Part shown: positions 1 to 5,761 of the stretch, in pieces | Numbering within the stretch: position 1 is the first letter of the stretch | How the letters are laid out: every line of letters starts with the position of its first letter | Assembly (NCBI GenBank): GCA_965651535.1 | Contig: CBFGSX010000072.1 | Span: 1-7,117 of the forward strand | From: JAQGJA01 sp965651535 | Lineage (GTDB): Bacteria > Pseudomonadota > Alphaproteobacteria > Micavibrionales > SZUA-601 | Direction: 5' to 3' | DNA: 7,117 nt | Program-made: the position numbers and the translations under genes | Notes under the pieces: model-generated | Seen by the model: the letters and a program-made list of their open reading frames with translations, nothing else | What the model was told of the DNA's origin: nothing | Database searches by the model: none

Positions 1-137
1 AGCTGCATCGCGGCCAGCACCTTGCGCTCGGCATAGGTCAAATACGCCATCGCCAGAATAAGCGGCACCGTGACCGTCAGGATTTTGCCCAAAATCCCCA
101 GCAGCGGCATAACATAGAGGGTGATGAATTCGTTCAT
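1..137 (-). CDS. nuoH: NADH-quinone oxidoreductase subunit H (NuoH), N-terminal fragment cut by window edge
   Basis: Only the first 45 codons are present, because the gene runs off the left edge. NuoH (ND1) is the membrane subunit of complex I at the junction with the peripheral arm, and it contributes to the quinone-binding site. The fragment starts MNEFITLYVMP, continues as one hydrophobic transmembrane helix (about residues 8-33), and then reads YLTYAERKVLAAMQ. The AERKVLA-MQ motif at the end of the first helix is a hallmark of NuoH/ND1. The ATG at 137-135 lies 3 nt after the nuoG stop. It is preceded by a clear Shine-Dalgarno GGAG (147-144) inside the last codons of nuoG, with 6 nt spacing, so the two genes are almost certainly co-transcribed and probably translationally coupled. 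The call is firm despite the truncation. Confidence 0.93.
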   Translation of the reverse strand, partial: MNEFITLYVMPLLGILGKILTVTVPLILAMAYLTYAERKVLAAMQ

Positions 138-140
138 GCT

Positions 141-2189
141 TTACTCCGCCGCCATGGGGATGTCGTCTTCAAGGAAAGCCTCGACGCATTTCGCCATGGT
201 CTCCGATGCGCGGGAAATCGCGCAGGTCTGATAGAAATTCGCAATCGGCGACACCAAAGGCGTGTTGTCGGTCGGATAGGGTTTGCCCAGCGCCTTCCAC
301 GCCGTCGGCACAATCGCGTCAATCTTGCCGAATACCGGATTGATGTCGATCATGCGCTGGCGCAATTCGCTCAAGGAATTATACGGCAGTGTTTTCCCCT
401 TGCCGACACGTTCCGACAGAGCGCGCAGAATTTTCCAATCTTCTTTGGCTTCGCCCGGCGGGAACATGGCTTGGCGCGCCTGTTGCGGACGGCCTTCAGT
501 ATTCACGTAGATCGCGTTTTTCTCGGTAAAGGCCGAACCCGGCAAAATCACATCGGCGCGTCCGGCCAGCACATCGCCATGATGCCCTTGATAGATCACA
601 AAAGCCTCACCAAATTGTGCCGGATCAATCTCATCGACGCCGAGGGCGTAAATCGTCTCGATCTTACCCTTTTGCGCCGCTTCGAGAATGCCGCGCGTAG
701 CCAACCCGCCACGCTGCGGCACAAAGCCCAGATCAAGCGCCCCGACACGCGCCGCCGCGTTTTGCAGCACGTTATAGCCGTTCCATGTTTCCGTTACAAT
801 ATTGTGTTTCTGCACAAATTCGCCAAGCAATGCCTGGATCGCGGCACCGTCGCGGCGCGCGAATACGCCCGCGCCGACAATGACCATCGGCTTGTCGCCC
901 AAATCGGCTTTCTGGCGCAGCATATCGTGCAGGACTTTGACGCCGTCACCCAGATGCGTCACGGGATAATTGTAATCGCGCATTTCCCCGATCACGGAAA
1001 CCGGCACTTTGCGCTCGAGCCAAGCGCGGCGGATGCGGGCGTTGACCATCGCCGCTTCCCAGCGCGGATAGGTTCCGACCAGCAAAATCGACGTGGCTTG
1101 ATCGATGCCGGCAATCGTCGAATTCATGATATAGGCACTGCGCGAGGACGTATCGTATTCCGCACCGTCCTGACGGCAATCCAGATGCGGCGTCTCGAGC
1201 AGCACCATCACATCCTTGAGCGCGGTGATGCTTTCGCAATCGGCCTGATCGCCGACCAGCGCCGCCAGTTTTTCGCCGGGTGTTTCTTTCAGACGCGCGG
1301 CAACAACATCCAAAGCCTCGTCCCACGTCGCGGGAACCAGTTTATCGCCCTTGCGGATATAAGGTTTGTCGAGACGCTGGCGCTTCAGCCCGTCATAGGC
1401 AAAGCGCGTCTTGTCGGAAATCCATTCTTCGTTGATTTCCTCGTTCAGGCGCGGCAGCACGCGCATCACCTCGGCATTGGCGCGGGTATCGACGCGGATC
1501 GCGCTGCCGACGGCGTCCATGACGTCGACGGTTTCGGTCTTGCGCATTTCCCACGGGCGCGCCTTGAATTCATAAGGCTTGCTGGTCAAAGCGCCGACGG
1601 GGCACACGTCGATGATGTTGCCGGAAACTTCGGAATTGACGAATTTTGAAATGAACGTGCCGACCTCGGTATCCTCGCCGCGGCCCAACAGGCCCAGATC
1701 GGGAACGCCCGCAATCTGCTCGCCGAAACGGATGCAGCGCGTGCAATGGATGCAGCGCGTCATCGTGGTTTTAATCAACGGGCCAAGGTCTTTGTCTTTG
1801 ACGGCGCGCTTGTTCTCATGAAAGCGGCTGCGGTCAAAGCCATAGGCCACGGCCTGATCCTGCAGGTCGCATTCGCCGCCCTGATCGCAGATCGGGCAGT
1901 CCAGCGGGTGGTTGATAAGCAAAAACTCCATTACGCCCTTGCGCGCTTTTTTGACGATCTCGGAAGTCGTGCGGATTTCCATCCCCTCGGCGGCCTTGAT
2001 CGCGCAGGACGGGATCGGCTTGGGCGCGCCGACCTGCTCGACGAGGCACATCCGGCAATTCGCCGGAACAGATAATTTGTCGTGATAACAGAAACGCGGA
2101 ATTTCGACGCCGACCGTCTCGCAGGCCTGCAGGACGGACAGGCCGTCCTGAACTTCTACGTCGATTCCGTCGATTTTAAGCTTGGGCAT
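141..2189 (-). CDS. nuoG: NADH-quinone oxidoreductase subunit G (NuoG)
   Basis: This is the 75-kDa-type iron-sulfur subunit of complex I (682 aa), which passes electrons from NuoF along the peripheral arm. Residues about 1-75 are a 2Fe-2S ferredoxin-like domain with C34, C45, C48 and C62 (cluster N1b). H94, C98, C101 and C107 in HPLDCPICDQGGEC ligate N5. C146, C149, C152 and C196 (RCIHCTRCIRF and DVCPVGAL) ligate N4. All expected ligands are present. Residues from about 215 on form the degenerate molybdopterin-oxidoreductase-like domain. The extra N7 ligand set known from E. coli and Thermus is not seen, as is usual in alphaproteobacteria. An in-frame GTG at 2195 would add two residues, but it lies inside the AGGTG ribosome site, so the ATG at 2189 is preferred. 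Upstream there are 76 nt to hemC with no clear terminator, so co-transcription with hemC is possible. nuoF is not adjacent, which is unusual. Confidence 0.96.
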   Translation of the reverse strand: MPKLKIDGIDVEVQDGLSVLQACETVGVEIPRFCYHDKLSVPANCRMCLVEQVGAPKPIPSCAIKAAEGMEIRTTSEIVKKARKGVMEFLLINHPLDCPICDQGGECDLQDQAVAYGFDRSRFHENKRAVKDKDLGPLIKTTMTRCIHCTRCIRFGEQIAGVPDLGLLGRGEDTEVGTFISKFVNSEVSGNIIDVCPVGALTSKPYEFKARPWEMRKTETVDVMDAVGSAIRVDTRANAEVMRVLPRLNEEINEEWISDKTRFAYDGLKRQRLDKPYIRKGDKLVPATWDEALDVVAARLKETPGEKLAALVGDQADCESITALKDVMVLLETPHLDCRQDGAEYDTSSRSAYIMNSTIAGIDQATSILLVGTYPRWEAAMVNARIRRAWLERKVPVSVIGEMRDYNYPVTHLGDGVKVLHDMLRQKADLGDKPMVIVGAGVFARRDGAAIQALLGEFVQKHNIVTETWNGYNVLQNAAARVGALDLGFVPQRGGLATRGILEAAQKGKIETIYALGVDEIDPAQFGEAFVIYQGHHGDVLAGRADVILPGSAFTEKNAIYVNTEGRPQQARQAMFPPGEAKEDWKILRALSERVGKGKTLPYNSLSELRQRMIDINPVFGKIDAIVPTAWKALGKPYPTDNTPLVSPIANFYQTCAISRASETMAKCVEAFLEDDIPMAAE

Positions 2190-2194
2190 GAACA

Positions 2195-2199
2195 CACCT
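2195..2199 (-). promoter_or_regulatory. nuoG ribosome binding site
   Basis: On the minus strand AGGTG lies 5 nt before the ATG at 2189-2187. The GTG at 2195-2193, which would otherwise be a longer start, overlaps this motif and has no good site of its own. This decides the start in favour of the ATG. Confidence 0.6.
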
Positions 2200-2265
2200 G
2201 AATGAATGCCGCTATCAAAGCAAAAAACGGCCCCATTGGCTAGGTTTGGATTTAAATTATGACTA

Positions 2266-3204
2266 TTACGACCCGCAGGCCAAAAGCGGCGCGGCGATCA
2301 CCTCTTTCGCCCCCTGCGCGAGGAGTTTGTCCGCCACCGCACGGCCCAGAGCCGTCGCGTCCGCGCCCTCGCCCGAAGCGTGCAAAACCGTCGCCCCGTC
2401 AAGGCTGGCGACCAGCCCGCGCAGCTTCAAGCCCTGCATTGTCTTTTCGGCATAACCCGCGATGGCAGAATGACAATTTCCATCCAGAGCGCGCAGCATT
2501 TCGCGCTCGGCGGCCGAAACGCTTTCCGCCTCAATCGAGTTGACCTCGCGCAGGAAAGGACATTTCGCAATGTCCTCGCGGCGCAGTTGCAGCACCAGCG
2601 TCCCTTGGCCCACCGCCGGAAGCATTTCCTCGGGCTCGTAAATATGCGTGGCGTGCTGTTGCAGGCCGAGGCGCCCGAGGCCCGCATAGGACAGCACCAT
2701 GCCATCGAATTCGCCGTCCATCAATTTGCGCATCCGCGTGTCCACGTTGCCGCGCAACGGGATGATGGTCACGCCGGGATAAAGATGCTTCAGCAAGGCC
2801 TCGCGCCGCGGCGAAGAAGTGGCGAAAGTCAGACCCGCGCCGTCGCCTTTTTTCGGGGCCGTCTTGCCGCCGCCCATGATGAGCGCGTCGCGCGGATCGT
2901 CGCGCGTCAAAAAGCACAGCAATTCCAAATCGGGATGCATCGGGATATCGCCGGGGATATCCTTCAGGCAATGAATGGCGCAATCGATCTCGCGATCCAA
3001 CAGGCGCTGTTCGAGGTCTTTGACAAAGGCGCCCTTGCCGCCGAGTTTTTTCAGGTCGCCCTGATTTTTATCGCCTTCCGAGGCGAATGTCCGGATCTCG
3101 AGGCCGTGTGGCGCGCCGGATTTCTCCACGAGGTCTTTGGCCTGTTGGGCCATGACCATCGCCATTTTGCTGGGGCGGGTGCCGAGGATAAGCGGTCGAT
3201 TCAT
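2266..3204 (-). CDS. hemC: Porphobilinogen deaminase / hydroxymethylbilane synthase (HemC)
   Basis: A cytosolic enzyme (312 aa, normal family length) that condenses four porphobilinogen molecules into hydroxymethylbilane, the step after HemB in heme synthesis. The family motifs appear in order: ILGTRPSK (6-13), GGKGAFVKDLE (55-65), IHCLKDIP (77-84) with catalytic Asp82, ATSSPRRE (128-135), LRGNVDTRMRKL (150-161), AGLGRLGL (174-181), AVGQG (197-201) and LDGNC (240-244). Cys244 is the expected attachment site of the dipyrromethane cofactor. The position equivalent to E. coli Ser81 (in VHSMKD) is Cys79 here. The ATG at 3204 is the only sensible start, because an in-frame TAA lies three codons upstream. 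No Shine-Dalgarno is visible, which may point to a leaderless mRNA. It is divergent from hemB and in the same orientation as nuoG, 76 nt downstream. Confidence 0.96.
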   Translation of the reverse strand: MNRPLILGTRPSKMAMVMAQQAKDLVEKSGAPHGLEIRTFASEGDKNQGDLKKLGGKGAFVKDLEQRLLDREIDCAIHCLKDIPGDIPMHPDLELLCFLTRDDPRDALIMGGGKTAPKKGDGAGLTFATSSPRREALLKHLYPGVTIIPLRGNVDTRMRKLMDGEFDGMVLSYAGLGRLGLQQHATHIYEPEEMLPAVGQGTLVLQLRREDIAKCPFLREVNSIEAESVSAAEREMLRALDGNCHSAIAGYAEKTMQGLKLRGLVASLDGATVLHASGEGADATALGRAVADKLLAQGAKEVIAAPLLACGS

Positions 3205-3210
3205 GTGGGC

Positions 3211-3238
3211 AGTTTAGGCGTTTGAACGCGAGACTCAA
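3211..3238 (-). promoter_or_regulatory. Candidate hemC promoter
   Basis: On the minus strand TTGAGT (3238-3233) and TAAACT (3216-3211) each match the sigma-70 -35 and -10 consensus at 4 of 6 positions, with a 16-nt spacer. A start about 7 nt beyond the -10 box would fall on or next to the A of the hemC ATG (3204). That would fit the lack of a visible Shine-Dalgarno. Matches this weak arise by chance, so this is only a candidate. Confidence 0.28.
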
Positions 3239-3243
3239 GTCTC
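3230..3243. promoter_or_regulatory. 14-bp perfect palindrome between hemC and hemB (possible operator)
   Basis: GAGACTCAAGTCTC has perfect 6-bp arms around a central CA. It lies 26 bp upstream of the hemC start and overlaps the candidate hemC -35 box, a suitable place for a dimeric regulator of the divergent hemC/hemB pair. I do not recognise it as the site of a known regulator. It could equally be a chance palindrome or a remnant of the neighbouring hairpin repeat. Confidence 0.3.
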
Positions 3244-3253
3244 TCTATTCCAT

Positions 3254-3311
3254 GGTCCTCGGACTTGTTCCGGGGACCCATTTGTGGGCCTCCGGGCCAA
3301 GCCCGAAGGCC
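3254..3311. repeat. Tandem GC-rich hairpins, REP-like intergenic palindromic element
   Basis: There are two back-to-back inverted repeats of 25 nt each. The first (3254-3278) pairs GGTCCTCGGA with TTCCGGGGACC over about 10 bp, including one G-T wobble. The second (3287-3311) pairs GGCCTCCGGGC with GCCCGAAGGCC with one mismatch and a CAA loop. The sequence resembles the GGTCCCCGG-type palindromes I know as dispersed intergenic repeats in alphaproteobacteria. Family membership is from recognition; the hairpins are seen directly. Neither hairpin is followed by a T-run on either strand, so they do not look like intrinsic terminators. An in-frame GTG inside the element (3284) could extend hemB by 24 codons, but that extension would simply translate the repeat. 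Confidence 0.7.
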
Positions 3312-3355
3312 GTTCTAATATTGACTTCGCTTCAAATCCGCACAACCATTCACCC

Positions 3356-4351
3356 ATGTCCTTTCAATACCCCGCCCCCGGCTATCCCGTTTCGCGCCTA
3401 CGCCGCTTGCGTCAAACCCCCGCCATGCGCGAAGTTTTCGCCGAAACGCGCCTGTCGGTCAACGATTTCGTGCTGCCGATTTTCGTCGAGGAAGAAATCA
3501 AGGAACGTCAGGAAATCAAGGCTCTGCCCGGTCATTTCCGCGAGAGCGAGTCGTCTTTGCCCCGCTATTTGGAGCAAATCGCCAAAGCCGGGATTAAATC
3601 CGTTCTTCTGTTCGGCGTCAGCCACAAAAAAGACGCGACCGGCTCCGATTCATGGCGCGAGGACGGACTGCTGGCGCGCATGACGAAAATCGTCAAAAAG
3701 ACGACGCCGGAACTGGTCACCATTCTTGATATGTGCTTCTGCGAATACACGGATCATGGCCATTGCGGCCCGATCGACGACCATGGCTGCGTGGTCAACG
3801 ACGCTTCCGTTGCCAATCTGGGCAAGGCCGCCGCGGTCGCCGCCGCCTCGGGTGCGGATATCATCGCCCCGTCCTCGATGATGGACGGTCAGGTACATGG
3901 CATTCGCAGCGCGTTGGATGCGGCGGGATTTTTGGAAACGCCGATCATGGCTTATGCCGCGAAATATGCCTCGGCCCTTTACGGCCCGTTCCGTCAGGCG
4001 GCAGGTTGCAGCCTGAAACAAGGCGACCGCAAAACATACCAGATGAACCCCGCCAACCGCACCGAAGCTTTGCGTGAAGTGGCGTTGGATGTCGCCGAGG
4101 GCGCGGATTGCCTGATGGTCAAACCCGCCATGGCGTATTTGGATATCATCCGCGATGTCAAAAACAATTTCCCGCTGCCGCTTGCCGCCTACCACGTGAG
4201 CGGCGAATACGCGATGCTGAAATCAGCGGCAGCCGCTGGCCTTTTGGACGAACGCGCCGCCACGATGGAAATCTTGACGGCCATCAAACGCGCCGGCGCG
4301 GATCAGATCATTACCTATACGGCACTCGATGCGGCGGGTTGGTTGCGCTAA
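3356..4351 (+). CDS. hemB: Delta-aminolevulinic acid dehydratase / porphobilinogen synthase (HemB)
   Basis: Condenses two 5-aminolevulinate molecules into porphobilinogen, the substrate of the divergently encoded HemC. The protein has 331 aa, normal for the family. The N-terminal arm (RLRRLRQTPAMRE, 14-26) is typical. The metal site MCFCEYTDHGHCG (126-138) carries C127, C129 and C137, the zinc-type triad. Schiff-base lysines are K203 (AAKYASALYGPFR) and K256 (MVKPAMAYLD). The start chosen is the ATG at 3356. A GTG at 3284 in the same frame would add 24 residues that read through the hairpin repeat and lack family similarity. No Shine-Dalgarno is seen. A TTGACT at 3321-3326 could be a -35 box, but the -10 region is poor. 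This is the only plus-strand gene in the window. Its TAA (4349-4351) overlaps the TAG of the convergent peptidase gene. Confidence 0.96.
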   Translation: MSFQYPAPGYPVSRLRRLRQTPAMREVFAETRLSVNDFVLPIFVEEEIKERQEIKALPGHFRESESSLPRYLEQIAKAGIKSVLLFGVSHKKDATGSDSWREDGLLARMTKIVKKTTPELVTILDMCFCEYTDHGHCGPIDDHGCVVNDASVANLGKAAAVAAASGADIIAPSSMMDGQVHGIRSALDAAGFLETPIMAYAAKYASALYGPFRQAAGCSLKQGDRKTYQMNPANRTEALREVALDVAEGADCLMVKPAMAYLDIIRDVKNNFPLPLAAYHVSGEYAMLKSAAAAGLLDERAATMEILTAIKRAGADQIITYTALDAAGWLR

Positions 4352-5403
4352 CGGCAGCCCGGCTCGTCGATTGAAAACTTCTTATTGACCGGATCAATCG
4401 TCGCCATCGCACCGAACGGCATCACGAAAATCGGATCGACATGGCCGAAATCCATCTGGGTAACGATCGGCATATCGGGACGATCAAATTCTTTTGTCAC
4501 CTGTTTCAGCACATCGTCGTATTTCGACCAATTTTCCAACGGAATGCCGTCCGGCTTGGCGAACAGGATACCCTTCAAATTTTGAATAATGCCCTGCGCT
4601 CCCAAACAGCGCATATTATACAAGAATTGGTCGGCGCTGATGGCATCTTCCGAATTTTCAACAAATAAAATAGCGTCCTTCCATGTTTCCGCTTTCGGCC
4701 ATATTTTTGAACCGACGAACATCATTAGGACTTCGCCACAGCCACCAATTAGACGACCTGAAACTTTTTGATCGCCCTGAATATACTTCCAGTCCGTTTG
4801 CGGCTCCATCACATTCTTTTCGCTCTGACGATTCATATCTTCCCATCGAATACGGGTCTTACTCCAGCCCTCGGGTGCTGGCCCGATCTCGCCAATGATT
4901 TCGTTCGAAAACAATGTTCTTTTGATAGATTGCACAACATAGTCATGCATCTCAACATTCTCGGCAAACTGAACCATCACTGCCGGGCCGTTAAAAGCAC
5001 GCAACCCTGCGTGCAGACACATGAAATTTGTTACGGCAGTATCTGAATAGCCCATAAAGACTTTAGGATTCTTACGGATAATGTCGTAATCAATCTTGTC
5101 AATCAGGCGCACGGAATCGCTGCCGCCGATATTCGAAATAATGCCTTTGATCGACGGATCGGTAAACGCCTGCATCAAATCATCGGCGCGCGCCTGCGGA
5201 TTATTATAGATGAAATCCGGGCTTTTCAGCGTATTCGCCATTTCCACGACCTGAAGGCCGAAGACTTTTTCCAGACGTTCCTTGCCGCGAAAATAGCGAT
5301 GCTGGAATTTCGGATCGCCTGCCCCGCCCCAAGAAAGCGATACCGTCGTCACCTTGTCGCCGGGTTTCAGATGCTGCGGGATAACTAAATTTGAAAGATT
5401 CAT
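4348..5403 (-). CDS. S66-family serine peptidase, MccF / LD-carboxypeptidase-like
   Basis: A 351-aa protein of peptidase family S66, which includes LdcA (releases the terminal D-Ala from murein tetrapeptides) and MccF (cleaves microcin C-type peptide-nucleotides and so gives self-immunity). The likely triad is S120 in the elbow FMGYSDTAV, E249 in ILFVENSED and H321 in MDFGHVDP. The spacing is close to the S118-E243-H311 triad known for MccF. IGGSDSVRL (92-100) and GRLIGGCGEVL (216-226) are further family motifs. Length fits MccF-type proteins better than the shorter E. coli LdcA (304 aa). No signal peptide or membrane helix is visible, so it is probably cytoplasmic. Its ATG overlaps the TGA of the DUF1653 gene (ATGA), suggesting translational coupling. 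Base composition is AT-richer than the flanks: 4621-4680 has 25 G+C of 60, while 1441-1500 in nuoG has 41 of 60. Substrate is unknown; the family assignment is strong. Confidence 0.87.
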   Translation of the reverse strand: MNLSNLVIPQHLKPGDKVTTVSLSWGGAGDPKFQHRYFRGKERLEKVFGLQVVEMANTLKSPDFIYNNPQARADDLMQAFTDPSIKGIISNIGGSDSVRLIDKIDYDIIRKNPKVFMGYSDTAVTNFMCLHAGLRAFNGPAVMVQFAENVEMHDYVVQSIKRTLFSNEIIGEIGPAPEGWSKTRIRWEDMNRQSEKNVMEPQTDWKYIQGDQKVSGRLIGGCGEVLMMFVGSKIWPKAETWKDAILFVENSEDAISADQFLYNMRCLGAQGIIQNLKGILFAKPDGIPLENWSKYDDVLKQVTKEFDRPDMPIVTQMDFGHVDPIFVMPFGAMATIDPVNKKFSIDEPGCR

Positions 5404-5630
5404 TCGACATACTCAAAACGTTTGACGGTTTTATCTTCTATATCAACCATGCCGTTAAACTCATCATACGGTCGGGTAAAAACCGGATCGTCGCCGTATT
5501 CTTCTTTCAGGTCGGGGCATTCATAAAGTGCTTTGTATAAAACGATTTTGCCGCCCGTCACCGTATCAAGCGCCACGCCGATAGCGTTATAAAACTTGCC
5601 TTTGTAATGTCGGTATTTTCCGAGTTTCAT
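5400..5630 (-). CDS. DUF1653-family small protein
   Basis: A 76-aa protein starting MKLGKYRHYKGKFY, the typical opening of the DUF1653 family (G-x-Y-x-H-Y-K-G). It is followed by a central LYKALY (31-36) and a C-terminal TRPYDEFNGMVD (52-63) with RFEY near the end. The whole protein is about the length of the single domain. The function of the family is not established. Fully soluble, with no Cys pair or signal peptide. A GTG at 5636 would add two residues; ATG at 5630 is preferred because homologues usually begin M-K-x-G-x-Y. Neither start has a convincing Shine-Dalgarno. The palindromic repeat ends just 9 nt upstream. The last codon overlaps the next gene as ATGA, so it forms a two-gene unit with the S66 peptidase. 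Whether the two proteins act together is inference from this overlap only. Confidence 0.82.
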   Translation of the reverse strand: MKLGKYRHYKGKFYNAIGVALDTVTGGKIVLYKALYECPDLKEEYGDDPVFTRPYDEFNGMVDIEDKTVKRFEYVE

Positions 5631-5639
5631 TTCCACTCA

Positions 5640-5752
5640 CTTGTCATTCCGAGTTGCGCGAGGAATCTCGGCACAATACCACGCTTCCTGCCGAGATCCT
5701 TCGCTTCCACCTTCGCCGAGGCTTCGGCTGACAAGTCGCTCAGGATGACAAG
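5640..5752. repeat. Palindromic dispersed intergenic repeat, complete copy
   Basis: It fills nearly the whole 125-131 bp gap between nuoF and the DUF1653 gene. The outer arms are CTTGTCATTCCGAG (5640-5653) and CTCAGGATGACAAG (5739-5752), which match as an inverted repeat at 12 of 14 positions. The inner arms GAGGAATCTCGGCA (5660-5673) and TGCCGAGATCCTTC (5689-5702) also match 12 of 14. A further small hairpin GCCGA-GGCT-TCGGC lies at 5715-5728. The CTTGTCATCCTGAG...GAAGGATCTCGG pattern is one I know as a widespread non-coding bacterial repeat whose translation (FAEASADKSLRMT) gives spurious protein calls. The transcript would fold into a long imperfect hairpin. It shares its arms with the copy at 7064. 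Confidence 0.85.
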
Positions 5753-5761
5753 GAAAGAACA

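Noticed and set aside
471..1649. Long plus-strand open frame (392 codons) opposite nuoG
   Set aside because: It is antisense to nuoG, which has every iron-sulfur ligand and family motif. The plus-strand product has no recognisable domain and is rich in His and Arg, as expected for an antisense shadow of GC-rich code.
2213..2250. Possible terminator after hemC (GGCC followed by TTTTTT on the minus strand)
   Set aside because: The T-run at 2223-2228 is real, but I can only pair about three base pairs before it, so there is no stable stem.
2380..3225. Plus-strand open frame (281 codons) opposite hemC
   Set aside because: Antisense to an intact hemC with all catalytic motifs; no recognisable protein family.
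3284..3355. 24-codon N-terminal extension of hemB from a GTG
   Set aside because: It begins inside the hairpin repeat, has no family similarity, and the ATG at 3356 gives the normal HemB length.
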